A DNA stretch of 64,000 nucleotides from Pseudoalteromonas byunsanensis. GTDB lineage: Bacteria > Pseudomonadota > Gammaproteobacteria > Enterobacterales > Alteromonadaceae. A model generated the notes under the pieces. That model was given only the letters and a program-made list of their open reading frames with translations. It had not been told where the DNA came from and made no database searches. Where the stretch lies: assembly GCF_001854475.1 (NCBI RefSeq), contig NZ_MNAN01000018.1, forward strand, positions 62,001 through 126,000, in the 5' to 3' direction. Below are positions 18,429-27,218 of the stretch, piece after piece. Every line of letters begins with the position of its first letter. The first letter of the stretch is position 1. The position numbers and the translations under genes were made by a program.

Positions 18429-20903
18429 ATGGGTGCCAGCAAAGTTATTCGAATCGCTTCGCTTTTATGTTTGATGGTCTTTAGTAATATTTCCATAGCG
18501 TTGTCTACATCAACATACAATGATGTGAGCAATCAAAAGACCATTGATGATATCTTAAAAGAACAGCAATCATTTGTTGAACTAGATGAAGCAGTTCTGA
18601 CGGCGCCAAAGCTTGTATCTACTTGGGTCAAAGTAGATATATCAGGTGAGCCTTCCCCAAGAGGGCGCAAAGCTTTGTATGTTAATAAGCCTTTAAATAG
18701 CGAACTAGAACTGTATTTGATCCAGCAAAACAAGTTGCTGGGTCAAGTTAGGGTACCCAGCGATAACTTTTCCTCTTCCAGAATGCAAAGCATTTTTCCT
18801 CATATCTATTTTTCAACGCAAAACAAAGATTCTCAGGTATACATTAGGTTGCGCTCTCCTTATAAAGTGATGTTTGACTTTCAAGTTGTTTCGGAAGACG
18901 TGTTTAAAAAGCGCAGTCAATCGAGATTGTTTTGGTATGGACTTGAGTTGGGGTTGCTATATTTTATAGCTATGATTCTGGCAATCATGGCGTTACTCAG
19001 TCGCCGTCAGTATTTAGCGCTACTGTCAATATATGTTTGTTTCTTGGCTATTCAATGTAGCGTCAACAATGGCAGTGTTTACTATTATTTACCTTCGGGC
19101 ATCAGTCAGTTCGTGTCATCATTTAATGGGAGCTGGCTCATTTTGGCCTGTGCGCTATGTTTGCTATACCACCAATCGTATTTTGCTATTTCACAGACAA
19201 ATAAAATACTAAGTCATGTCGTATGGGGAAGTGTGGTGACTTTGCTAGGTATGGCTGTATTGTCTTTTGGTATGGGATCGGCCTTGTCTGTACAGCTTCA
19301 AGCGATATCAAGTTTAGGTACTATGGTGGTATTGGCCGCGCTGTATCGCAGTGCAAAGCAAGGTTTTGCGCGCGATGTTTGGTTAGTAAGCGCAGCTTGG
19401 TTACCTATGTTCATGCTTGGGATCGTTTGGGTAGGCATGCAACTGGGTATAGTCACAAATGGGCGAATGCTAGGTATCAGTAAACTGGCGGTTGTCACCC
19501 ATATTGTCCTATTAACCCTCAGTGTGTTTATGCACGATAAGAAACAAAAAGACAGGTTTTTGTTTTACAGCTTACATGACCCCGATACGGGGCTTTCTAA
19601 CCGCTTCGCACTTAACAACTATTTGGAACATTTGGCCAATAGAAATACGCATCACACATTATTGTTATTCAGGCCATTGATCATTCACTCGATTCGCTTG
19701 AACTTGGGTGTGGCAAACGCCAATAAGCATCTTAACGAATTGTTTGGCAAACTCTACACTCAACTTGATACATATGGCTCTGTTACGCTTGCAGTCCCTG
19801 AAGGAAAAAAGACCGAGATTTTCAGGCTGGATGATAGTACGTTTGCGATCACCTTGATAGGGAAGTTGTCGCTCAGTCAAATCGAGCAGTATGTGTGTAT
19901 TTTATCTTCGGTATTTGAAGAAGGTATAGAGTATAAAGGAACTAGATTAATTGATGAAATCGAAATTGGTGTCGCGCACTCACCGATACATGCAAAAACG
20001 GCAGACTCTCTGATACAGCGAGCAATGCTTGCTTTGTCAACTAAGTCACATGACACTGATAGGTGGCAAATCTTTGATGTTGCCAGCTCAGTTATATCTG
20101 AGCGACGCATGCAGTTGTCCTCGGCGCTAAAAGATGCAATTGATAATGATAGCTTTAGCTTATATCTACAGCCTCAAGTTAATCTAAAAACAGGTAAAGT
20201 GTATGGTGCTGAAGGGTTACTGCGGTGGTTCCATCCCAAACTAGGACAAGTTCCTCCCGATGAATTTATTCCAATCGCAGAGTCGTCTGGGCTGATTCAT
20301 TTATTGACGGAAATGGTATTTGAAAAAGGTCTGAACTATCAAAAGCAGCTTGTTGAACAGTATCCAGGGCATGTGCTGTCGCTGAATATGTCTGGAAAAG
20401 ACTTATCTAAAAAAGAGTTACTAGTTCATTTAATCACCTTAGTGAATGAACTTAATTTAAACCCCTCACAAATCGTAATAGAGATTACCGAATCAGTGAC
20501 GATTGATAACGAAGATAATTTGAAAAGCATCTTAGATGATTATCGTAGTGTTGGGGTCAAGTTAGCCATAGATGACTTTGGTACCGGCTATTCGTCATTA
20601 GCTTATTTAAGCCGAGTTGGTTTTGATGAACTGAAAATCGACAAACAGTTTGTTATGGATATTGAAACATCTCAGAGCAACCAAACGATTGCTAAAGCCA
20701 TGTCAGATATGGCACATAGCTTGGGGCTTAAAGTAGTTGCTGAAGGTGTTGAAAGTATCGAGAGCTATACGAGGTTGGAGCATTATGGATGTGACTTTGG
20801 GCAGGGCTATTTTATCGCTAAGCCAATGAACTATGAAGAATATTTGGTTTGGTTGTACAAGGTTAGTCAGAGCGATGATGTAAAGCAGTACCTAGCACTT
20901 TGA
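18429..20903 (+). CDS. 7TMR-DISM membrane protein with degenerate GGDEF and EAL domain
   Basis: 824 residues from the ATG at 18429, which follows AAAGGAG by five bases; a longer frame from 18405 would skip this site. The order is: signal peptide (residues 1-25), periplasmic DISM-type sensor region (to about 175), a seven-TM block (about 180-365), a diverged diguanylate-cyclase domain, and an EAL domain. In the GGDEF position the sequence reads RLDDSTFAI, so cyclase activity is unlikely. The EAL domain keeps GAEGLLRW, NMSGKDL, EITES, IDDFGTGYSS, KIDKQF and AEGVES, so cyclic di-GMP hydrolysis is plausible. It probably couples an extracytoplasmic ligand to c-di-GMP breakdown. The last 41 bases overlap the convergent gene. 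Confidence 0.9.
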   Translation: MGASKVIRIASLLCLMVFSNISIALSTSTYNDVSNQKTIDDILKEQQSFVELDEAVLTAPKLVSTWVKVDISGEPSPRGRKALYVNKPLNSELELYLIQQNKLLGQVRVPSDNFSSSRMQSIFPHIYFSTQNKDSQVYIRLRSPYKVMFDFQVVSEDVFKKRSQSRLFWYGLELGLLYFIAMILAIMALLSRRQYLALLSIYVCFLAIQCSVNNGSVYYYLPSGISQFVSSFNGSWLILACALCLLYHQSYFAISQTNKILSHVVWGSVVTLLGMAVLSFGMGSALSVQLQAISSLGTMVVLAALYRSAKQGFARDVWLVSAAWLPMFMLGIVWVGMQLGIVTNGRMLGISKLAVVTHIVLLTLSVFMHDKKQKDRFLFYSLHDPDTGLSNRFALNNYLEHLANRNTHHTLLLFRPLIIHSIRLNLGVANANKHLNELFGKLYTQLDTYGSVTLAVPEGKKTEIFRLDDSTFAITLIGKLSLSQIEQYVCILSSVFEEGIEYKGTRLIDEIEIGVAHSPIHAKTADSLIQRAMLALSTKSHDTDRWQIFDVASSVISERRMQLSSALKDAIDNDSFSLYLQPQVNLKTGKVYGAEGLLRWFHPKLGQVPPDEFIPIAESSGLIHLLTEMVFEKGLNYQKQLVEQYPGHVLSLNMSGKDLSKKELLVHLITLVNELNLNPSQIVIEITESVTIDNEDNLKSILDDYRSVGVKLAIDDFGTGYSSLAYLSRVGFDELKIDKQFVMDIETSQSNQTIAKAMSDMAHSLGLKVVAEGVESIESYTRLEHYGCDFGQGYFIAKPMNYEEYLVWLYKVSQSDDVKQYLAL

Positions 20904-21657
20904 AATAGGTAAAAATGACTTCGCACAGATGAGAGAGATGTGCGGAATTGGGAAAGCCTCCTTGGTTGGCAAGCTTGCTATTATTAACGCCGCTTACCAA
21001 AAAATCATTACGAATTAAAGGGTTATTGCAAATGCAAGCTTCAAATGCTCTAGCGCTTAGCTCTTGGGGCCGACTGAAATAAAATTGCTTATAATGACTA
21101 TCTAAAAATTTGGCATTTAAGAAATACTCACTCGGACCATCACCGGTATCATCTAAAAAGATAAGTTTAAAAAACTTATCCAAATGTAGGTTAAATGGGT
21201 GTCGATTGGCTATTGGTGTTTGCAGCCAAAGGCTCGAAGCGAAAGACAGAGCATTGCTGTCGGTAAATAGCTTTTTACAAATATGGTGGTCAAATGCATG
21301 CCACCATTCATGGGCAAGCGCACCTGCACCAGCATTTTTTGCTAATGCCAGTGTTCTTGATGACGGTTCGTAGTGTGCTTGCACACCTCTTTGACCTCCC
21401 GCACCAAATGCGAAATTCAATGTGCCGTTTAGACCAATTGCCCAAGGCGGGACTTCAAGAATTTGAGCTAAATCGGCGAGTGCATCGTATACAAGGTTGG
21501 CGCTGATACGCTGCTCTTGAGGGGTTACCCAACTTCCAACAGTAATGGTGCAAAAACCAAAGGTGTCTTTTATTTCTTGAAAATCAGTTTGGTCTTCAAA
21601 ACGATAATCTGGACCGAGTCTAACAAATCCATCTGTAAGGCGGGGTATACGGCTCAT
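20863..21657 (-). CDS. HExxH zinc-peptidase-like protein (CLCA_X-like)
   Basis: 264 residues, no signal peptide. The central motif ALAHEWWHAFDHH is a HExxH zinc site with an additional histidine pair. The C-terminal part has SRPQELSARAFEAC, where a glutamate may be the third ligand. It resembles the family annotated in related bacteria as CLCA_X, whose role is not established; that match is from memory. The gene overlaps the 3' end of the EAL gene by 41 bases on the opposite strand, and its own start overlaps the stop of the DTW gene upstream, so it is translated with that tRNA-modification gene. Confidence 0.7.
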   Translation of the reverse strand: MSRIPRLTDGFVRLGPDYRFEDQTDFQEIKDTFGFCTITVGSWVTPQEQRISANLVYDALADLAQILEVPPWAIGLNGTLNFAFGAGGQRGVQAHYEPSSRTLALAKNAGAGALAHEWWHAFDHHICKKLFTDSNALSFASSLWLQTPIANRHPFNLHLDKFFKLIFLDDTGDGPSEYFLNAKFLDSHYKQFYFSRPQELSARAFEACICNNPLIRNDFLVSGVNNSKLANQGGFPNSAHLSHLCEVIFTYFKVLGTALHHRSD

Positions 21658-22247
21658 AGATTGTATCTTGCTTTAACATGAGCTGGCATGAGTTTAGTTT
21701 GCTCTGTGATCATGCCCTTTAGTAGAGCCAATAGTGGCTGATGGTCGACCCCCTCATATTGATTAATAAACAAAGAGACAGACTCGAGCGTAGAGAGACT
21801 ATGTGCTTGCTCTGCTTTGCGGATCCGATATTGGTTCTCAGGGATTGCGTCAAATGTGACTGCTTGCAAGGCAAGTAACCATGAGTTTAGAGCAAGTATT
21901 TTGTGTGCTTTTTTCCAAGTACCATCAATCACGAAAAGTATGTCTAGTGCAGGCAGTTGTTGCATCTGTTGTACCGTAACGGCGTTTTCACCTGGATATA
22001 ATAAGGCGCAACGTTTATAGCCTGTTAATTCTCTAGCTTGTTGAAAGTCTTCTGGCTTTTGTCCAACGTACAGTTGTATATTGTTGAGTTGAAGTTGTAA
22101 TAGTCGTGCCGTGTTTTTTGCTAGATTAGCTTCATCCGGATGCTGTAATATAACTATTTTAGTTTGTGTGTGTAGAGAAGGTGAGACGTATTTGCACACA
22201 CATGTATTTATCGGATAGTGGCATTTTGAGCAAAAGTTTCTTTTCAT
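21654..22247 (-). CDS. DTW-domain tRNA-uridine aminocarboxypropyltransferase (TapT-like)
   Basis: 197 residues. A zinc-ribbon-like N-terminus (CSKCHYPINTCVC) is followed by ILQHPDEANLAKNTARLL and the DTW-type motif FVIDGTWKKAHKIL, and then PENQYRIRKAEQAHSLSTLES. Together these identify the SPOUT-related DTW family. Characterised E. coli members (TapT/YfiP) add the 3-amino-3-carboxypropyl group of S-adenosylmethionine to uridine in tRNA. It shares an ATGA overlap with the downstream HExxH gene. Confidence 0.9.
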   Translation of the reverse strand: MKRNFCSKCHYPINTCVCKYVSPSLHTQTKIVILQHPDEANLAKNTARLLQLQLNNIQLYVGQKPEDFQQARELTGYKRCALLYPGENAVTVQQMQQLPALDILFVIDGTWKKAHKILALNSWLLALQAVTFDAIPENQYRIRKAEQAHSLSTLESVSLFINQYEGVDHQPLLALLKGMITEQTKLMPAHVKARYNL

Positions 22248-22361
22248 TGTATGTTCTAAAACAAAAACGTTTGCTAAATCTTATCATAAATATCAAATTG
22301 TTTTGCTAACATGAACTGAATTGTCTAGCATTGATATTAACAACAGTGGGAAGGGAACTTT

Positions 22362-22706
22362 ATGAATGTAAGCATAGATAACAGCGCGCTGGAAAGCATG
22401 CAGTCGTTGCTCGGGGAGCAGTTCGAAGAAACACTGGTTTTTTGCTGTAGTGAATTTGAGAGGCTGGAAAATGACCTTAAACTAGCCCTTAATTCAAATA
22501 GAGAAGAAGCTATCCGTCACGCTCATAGCTTGAAATCTAATGCTGCACAATTTGGCGCGATCAGTTTAAGCAGTACAGCAAGAGCTATCGAACAAGGATT
22601 AATGAGAGGTGATGATGCTGCTGTAAGTGAAAATATGGAACAAATTGCTGAGCAAGTCGCAGGTTCAAAATCCCAGTTACTACAGTGGCTAGCAACGAAT
22701 CCATAG
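22362..22706 (+). CDS. Free-standing Hpt phosphotransfer protein
   Basis: 114 residues, all helical, with the Hpt signature around the phospho-accepting histidine (HAHSLKSNAAQFGA, probable His55). There is no kinase or receiver domain and no two-component gene next to it, so it is an orphan shuttle of the HptB/LuxU kind, probably passing phosphate between a hybrid kinase and a regulator encoded elsewhere. A purine-rich ribosome-binding site (GGGAAGGGAA) precedes the ATG. Confidence 0.9.
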   Translation: MNVSIDNSALESMQSLLGEQFEETLVFCCSEFERLENDLKLALNSNREEAIRHAHSLKSNAAQFGAISLSSTARAIEQGLMRGDDAAVSENMEQIAEQVAGSKSQLLQWLATNP

Positions 22707-22796
22707 AATTTTAAGATTCTTGTTCTATCTTTGGTTATCCCTCTAGTTTTCATAGTCAATTTTGGGCTATGCTAGGCGCTGGAAATGGGGGGATAA

Positions 22797-24014
22797 ATGT
22801 CTAAAATATCAAAAAGTAATAAATTACACGGAGTCTGTTACGACATCCGTGGACCGGTGCTAAGTCAAGCAAAGAAAATGGAAGAAGACGGACTTAAGGT
22901 ACTTAAGCTAAATGTTGGAAATCCAGCCGCGTTTGGCTTTGATATGCCAGAAGATATGCATCGCGATATTATTCGCAACTTGTACTCAGCACAAGGCTAT
23001 TGTGACTCAAAAGGTTTGTATTCGGCTCGCGTGGCTGTATATCAGCATTATCAGCAAATGTCGTTGCCACATATTAGTGTAGATAACATTTATATTGGCA
23101 ATGGTGTTAGTGAATTGATTCAAATGACCACACAAGCATTGCTTAATAATGGTGATGAGGTGCTGATCCCTTCACCAGATTATCCATTATGGACTGCTTC
23201 TGTAAAACTATCAGGTGGCACACCCGTTCATTATCGTTGTGATGAAGAACAAGACTGGTTCCCTGACTTAGAAGATATAAGAAAAAAAGTAACTAACAAA
23301 ACTAAAGCGCTATTATTGATCAATCCTAATAACCCTACTGGTGCAGTATATGATGAAGCCTTATTACAAGGGCTGATTGATATTGCTCGCGAGCATCAAT
23401 TGTTGTTATTAAGTGATGAAATTTACGAAAAAATCCTGTATGACGACGCAAAACACATCCCAATTGCTTCTTTGTGCGATGACTTGCCAGTTATCACTTT
23501 TAACGGCTTAGCAAAAAATTATCGTGCAGCTGGCCTGCGTATGGGATGGATGATTTTAAGTGGCAAGGTCAGTGATATGGCTGATTTGATCACTGGCTTA
23601 GACATTCTTGCTTCAATGCGCTTGTGCGCCAATGTGCCAGCACAATTTGCGATTCAACAGGCGCTGGGTGGTGTGCAGTCCATAGACGCTTTGATTGAGC
23701 CTGGTGGCAGATTGTATGAGCAAAGAAACATCGCATATCAGGGCCTTAACAATATCAATGGTGTGTCCTGTGTCAAACCCAAAGGTGCGTTGTACGCATT
23801 CGCTAAAATAGACACTGCTAAATTCAACGTCAAAAATGACGAAAAGTTAATGTTGGATCTATTGCGTGAAGAGAAAATATTATTGGTTCATGGTCGAGCA
23901 TTTCATTGGCCGGAGCCTGATCATTTTAGATTGGTGTTTTTACCTCACAAAGATGAACTGGAGCCGGCAATGGCCCGTATGCAAAGATTTTTTGATGGCT
24001 ATCGCCAAACTTAA
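22797..24014 (+). CDS. alaA: Alanine/pyridoxal-phosphate aminotransferase AlaA
   Basis: 405 residues, matching E. coli AlaA (YfbQ). Fold-type I aminotransferase landmarks are DYPLWTA, LLLINPNNPTGAVY, LLSDEIYEKILYD and the pyridoxal-phosphate lysine in NGLAKNYRAAGLRMGW, with the C-terminal substrate arginine in DHFRLVFLPH. It converts pyruvate and glutamate to alanine and 2-oxoglutarate. The start ATG follows GGGGGAT with suitable spacing. It is monocistronic, convergent with an M15 peptidase gene. Confidence 0.93.
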   Translation: MSKISKSNKLHGVCYDIRGPVLSQAKKMEEDGLKVLKLNVGNPAAFGFDMPEDMHRDIIRNLYSAQGYCDSKGLYSARVAVYQHYQQMSLPHISVDNIYIGNGVSELIQMTTQALLNNGDEVLIPSPDYPLWTASVKLSGGTPVHYRCDEEQDWFPDLEDIRKKVTNKTKALLLINPNNPTGAVYDEALLQGLIDIAREHQLLLLSDEIYEKILYDDAKHIPIASLCDDLPVITFNGLAKNYRAAGLRMGWMILSGKVSDMADLITGLDILASMRLCANVPAQFAIQQALGGVQSIDALIEPGGRLYEQRNIAYQGLNNINGVSCVKPKGALYAFAKIDTAKFNVKNDEKLMLDLLREEKILLVHGRAFHWPEPDHFRLVFLPHKDELEPAMARMQRFFDGYRQT

Positions 24015-24024
24015 AATATTCGAC

Positions 24025-24050
24025 AAGTACAGCCTGAGCAGGCTGTACTT
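24025..24050. terminator. Twelve-base-pair perfect hairpin between convergent genes
   Basis: AAGTACAGCCTG and CAGGCTGTACTT are perfect complements around a two-base centre. It sits between alaA and the M15 peptidase gene and would serve both strands, but neither side has a real T tract, so it may act as a weak terminator or a 3' end stabiliser. Confidence 0.55.
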
Positions 24051-24063
24051 GGGTATGCAGCGC

Positions 24064-24735
24064 TCACACTTTAGCTATATTTGTGATAAATCGGTCATTC
24101 AAAATATGTAGATTAGCCAAAATCGTTTGCTTCCCCAAGACATCGTGCTGGTTGATTGCATCGGCGATAGCGTCGATACTTTGATGTTGCTCAAGTAATT
24201 TTGAGGTAGCGATATGGCTAATATGCCAAGGCTCTTGTGCGACACCACCATTGTATTTCGCATATGGCTTAAAAAAACCAAAATCGGTTAGGTTCTCATC
24301 AATCCAAGCGTTAAATTCAGCAAAAGGCCCTCCTGCTTGATACTCCCAAGGCGCAAGTTGAAGAGTGTGCTGCTCGCCAAGGCAATTTTCAGCATAGATG
24401 TCTAGGTCACTTCCAAAGTGATGACGACTAGCCCCTGGTAGTGCAGAAAACAACATAATAGCTTTACACTTTTCAATTTCACTTAGTGCCGATAGTTCCA
24501 CAGGGCAGTTATTAATGTCATTTACAGGGCGGTGCCCAGAAAATTTGGCATTCCAAATCTTCGCTTGCCTTTGAAAGCTGCGAAATGCTGATGCAATTGT
24601 TAGGTCAAATCCTGCTTGCTTAGCGGCGCACTCCAAAGCTGTAAGATCAGTTACGATGTCTTCGTGTACTTGTTTACCGTGCCAGTCCGTCAGGTGTATT
24701 TCACTGAGCCCACAGGAGATGAGAGATAAATTCAT
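24064..24735 (-). CDS. M15 family D-Ala-D-Ala carboxypeptidase-like protein
   Basis: 223 residues. The VanY/LdcB zinc site is present in order: SAFRSFQRQAKIW, the first zinc ligands in SRHHFGSDLDIY, and EPWHISHI with the last histidine and catalytic glutamate. Members cut the terminal D-alanine of peptidoglycan stems. No signal peptide is evident, which is unusual for a wall enzyme; a cytoplasmic recycling role or a non-classical export route is possible. It begins nine bases after the dapE stop, so it is probably co-transcribed with dapE, itself a peptidoglycan-precursor gene. Confidence 0.85.
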   Translation of the reverse strand: MNLSLISCGLSEIHLTDWHGKQVHEDIVTDLTALECAAKQAGFDLTIASAFRSFQRQAKIWNAKFSGHRPVNDINNCPVELSALSEIEKCKAIMLFSALPGASRHHFGSDLDIYAENCLGEQHTLQLAPWEYQAGGPFAEFNAWIDENLTDFGFFKPYAKYNGGVAQEPWHISHIATSKLLEQHQSIDAIADAINQHDVLGKQTILANLHILNDRFITNIAKV

Positions 24736-24744
24736 CGACTACCT

Positions 24745-25887
24745 TTAAGTTAATAACTTCTCAAGAATACGCTCGTAAATCAGCGCTAAATTGTCTAAGT
24801 CTTCAATACTCACACATTCGTTTAGCTGATGAATAGTGGCGTTGATAGGACCAAGTTCAATCACTTTACAGCCAGTTTGTGCAATGAAGCGTCCATCAGA
24901 GGTTCCCCCAGAGGTTTCAGGTGTACTCGTAACGCCCGTAATTTCTTCGATTGCACTGAGAGTAACATCTAATAATGGGCCAGGCTCAGTAAGGAAAGGT
25001 AACCCATTGACAATCCAGTCAAGCTCATAGTCAAGTCCGTGGCTTTTTAAGACTTCAGTCACCTGATGCTTTAGCTCATCAGCGGTGACTTCAGTACTAA
25101 AACGAAAATTAAATTGTACATACACGGTGCCAGGGATAACATTTCCTGCACCAGTACCGCCTTGAATATTGGATATTTGGAAGCTGGTAGCAGGGAAGTA
25201 TTCGTTACCGTGGTCCCATACAGTTTCACTTAGTTGTGTAAGGGCAGGGGTAGCTTTGTGAATTGGGTTGTCTGCGAGGTGAGGGTAGGCAACATGCCCT
25301 TGTTTACCTTTGACTTTCAAATGGCCAGTAAGGGAGCCTCTGCGTCCATTCTTAACGACATCTCCTAGCTGGTGCCTTGAAGACGGCTCACCAACGAGGC
25401 ACATGTCTATTTTTTCATTGCGCGCTTCAAGTAAATCGATGACCCGTGTGGTGCCGTTGATGAAGGGGCCTTCTTCATCAGAAGTAATTAAAAATGATAT
25501 CGAGCCTTTGTGATCAGGGTGCTTTGTAACGAAACGCTCTGTCGCAACGACCATAGCGGCTAATGAACCTTTCATATCAGCTGCACCGCGTCCGTGGAGC
25601 ATACCATCATGGATTTGACCATCGAAAGGCGCATAGTGCCAAGCGGATTCATCACCAGTTGGAACAACATCAGTGTGACCTGCGAAACAAAAATGCGGAC
25701 CACAGTCGCCTTTCCTTGCCCAAGTGTTTAAGGTATCGACGAAGAAATGTTCCTCAATGTTGAACCCTACAGCTGCCAGTCTTCGATTTATCAGTGTTTG
25801 GCAACCAGCGTCCTCAGGCGTGACAGAAGGACGCTGGATAAGAGCTTGTGCAAGTTTGATAACATCACTGCTACGGTGTCCACTCAT
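24745..25887 (-). CDS. dapE: Succinyl-diaminopimelate desuccinylase
   Basis: 380 residues, the standard DapE length. M20 metallopeptidase ligands are visible: [26 protein letters not shown] with the bridging aspartate, SDEEGP with the catalytic glutamate pair, and the C-terminal histidine in [20 protein letters not shown] is typical of DapE. It releases succinate from N-succinyl-LL-diaminopimelate in the lysine/mDAP pathway. Its ATG overlaps the stop of the ArsC-like gene by four bases, as in many enterobacteria. Confidence 0.97.
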   Translation of the reverse strand: MSGHRSSDVIKLAQALIQRPSVTPEDAGCQTLINRRLAAVGFNIEEHFFVDTLNTWARKGDCGPHFCFAGHTDVVPTGDESAWHYAPFDGQIHDGMLHGRGAADMKGSLAAMVVATERFVTKHPDHKGSISFLITSDEEGPFINGTTRVIDLLEARNEKIDMCLVGEPSSRHQLGDVVKNGRRGSLTGHLKVKGKQGHVAYPHLADNPIHKATPALTQLSETVWDHGNEYFPATSFQISNIQGGTGAGNVIPGTVYVQFNFRFSTEVTADELKHQVTEVLKSHGLDYELDWIVNGLPFLTEPGPLLDVTLSAIEEITGVTSTPETSGGTSDGRFIAQTGCKVIELGPINATIHQLNECVSIEDLDNLALIYERILEKLLT

Positions 25888-26231
25888 ATAGCAAAAATCT
25901 CTACGTATTGTTCTTTTTTAAAGCCAAGGTGGTAATTATCATTATGGAGAATAATTGGGCGCTTAATCATAGCCGGAGCATCAAGCAAAATTTGCTTGGC
26001 ATTTTGTTCATTCAAGTTATTTTTCTGCTCGTCACTAAGTGCTCGGTAGGTGGTACCACGTTTGTTTAGTACATTTTCCCACCCTAGGTGTTCGAAAAAT
26101 ACGTCAATCAGTTCAGGGCTAATACCTTCTTTTCGGTAATCATGGAAGGTAAATTCAATGTGATTATCGGATAGTAATTTTTTTGCTTTTTTGATGGTAT
26201 CGCAATTAGGAATGCCGTACATGATGGTCAT
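25884..26231 (-). CDS. ArsC/Spx-family protein (YffB-like)
   Basis: 115 residues. A thioredoxin-fold reductase-like protein with [15 protein letters not shown], where a single cysteine replaces a CxxC; then DYRKEGIS and the arsenate-reductase-like RPIILH near the end. E. coli YffB, of similar length and also just before dapE, binds glutathione but its role is unclear. The start could be the first ATG or the one three codons later (MYGIP). Confidence 0.9.
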   Translation of the reverse strand: MTIMYGIPNCDTIKKAKKLLSDNHIEFTFHDYRKEGISPELIDVFFEHLGWENVLNKRGTTYRALSDEQKNNLNEQNAKQILLDAPAMIKRPIILHNDNYHLGFKKEQYVEIFAI

Positions 26232-26245
26232 TTCTTAGGGCCTTT

Positions 26246-26752
26246 CTATGGTTGTTTCTTAGTGATAGTGAGTAAAGGGTCTTGCCCAGCGTTCACTTGT
26301 TTTAAAGGATAATAACATGGTCCGAGTTTGTCTGCATTGAGTACGATGAGCGTCCCTAACATTCTTGAATTGGAGCCGGTTAAATCAAAATAGGCGAGTA
26401 CTTCCCCTTGCGTTACATGCTCCTTACCAAAGGCATTGATTGGCTGGCGTTCCATTGCATTGCAATCAGGTGGGAGTTGAATATGTACTAGTAATTTTAG
26501 ACCATTGTCAGCAACAATAATGAACTCGCTTCCTTTTCGTTTTATTCTTTCTATGGTGCCAGTAACAGGGGAGCAGACTTTATTGCTACTCATGTCTACG
26601 CAGACTCCTCTACCGAGCATACCTTTGGCAAACAGTGGGTCAGGATGAGCCAATAAAGGTAGCACTTTACCTGTAAATGGGCTTGCTAAATGCATTAAAG
26701 GGCTATCAATAGTGGTGATTGGCGCATATTCAACTGGAGTAGAAAACTGCAT
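26246..26752 (-). CDS. PTS glucose-IIA-like (Crr-type) protein
   Basis: 168 residues. The EIIA-Glc beta-sandwich pattern is clear: LASPFTGKVLPL, MLGRGVCVDMS, VCSPVTGTIERI, and the probable phospho-histidine in LKLLVHIQLP. The partner active-site histidine of Crr lies in a differing context (LAHPDPLF). No EI, HPr or sugar permease gene is nearby, so it may be a solitary regulatory IIA. The gene is joined to the upstream ACT-domain gene by a one-base TAATG overlap, which points to shared control. Confidence 0.8.
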   Translation of the reverse strand: MQFSTPVEYAPITTIDSPLMHLASPFTGKVLPLLAHPDPLFAKGMLGRGVCVDMSSNKVCSPVTGTIERIKRKGSEFIIVADNGLKLLVHIQLPPDCNAMERQPINAFGKEHVTQGEVLAYFDLTGSNSRMLGTLIVLNADKLGPCYYPLKQVNAGQDPLLTITKKQP

Positions 26753-27132
26753 TATAAAACTAGGTATCCGTCTTTTTTGAGCGCTTTAATGGCGGCATCA
26801 ATTTGTTGTTCTTTGACTAGAATATAATCCGTATCGTAGGTAGATAACGAAAAAATAGATACATGGGCTTTAGCCAGTACTCCTGATATATTCGCCATAA
26901 TACCAGTCAGTGAAAATCCAAGTGGACCAATTACCTCTAAAGCGCGCCAATTATCTTCTGCTGCAAAGCTATCAATTTTAATGCTGCTAGGGCAAACAAT
27001 AGATAATTCGTCTTCTGTTTTTGCGATAAAAAATATATTGGCGTTAATTACCTGAGCAGGGATGCTTGCATCACAATCGAGACTGTGAATGGTAAATTTA
27101 TGGCTGAGCAATTGCAGCGTTTGTTTTGACAT
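26752..27132 (-). CDS. ACT domain-containing protein
   Basis: 126 residues. The C-terminal half has the ACT pattern ALEVIGPLGFSLTGIMANISGVLAKAHVSIF followed by STYDTDYILVKEQQIDAAIKAL, as in the CASTOR/ACT_7 class that binds amino acids. It carries no catalytic domain, so ligand sensing is the likely role. It is the first gene of a two-gene unit with the IIA-like gene; sensing amino acids to adjust a PTS component would be an inference. Confidence 0.8.
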   Translation of the reverse strand: MSKQTLQLLSHKFTIHSLDCDASIPAQVINANIFFIAKTEDELSIVCPSSIKIDSFAAEDNWRALEVIGPLGFSLTGIMANISGVLAKAHVSIFSLSTYDTDYILVKEQQIDAAIKALKKDGYLVL

Positions 27133-27218
27133 GCTCTACCTCTATCCAATAACTTTATCTAGATAGTATAGCCAAGAGTTAAGAAAGAGAACCCTATTAA
27201 CTCTTGGTACATTTACTA

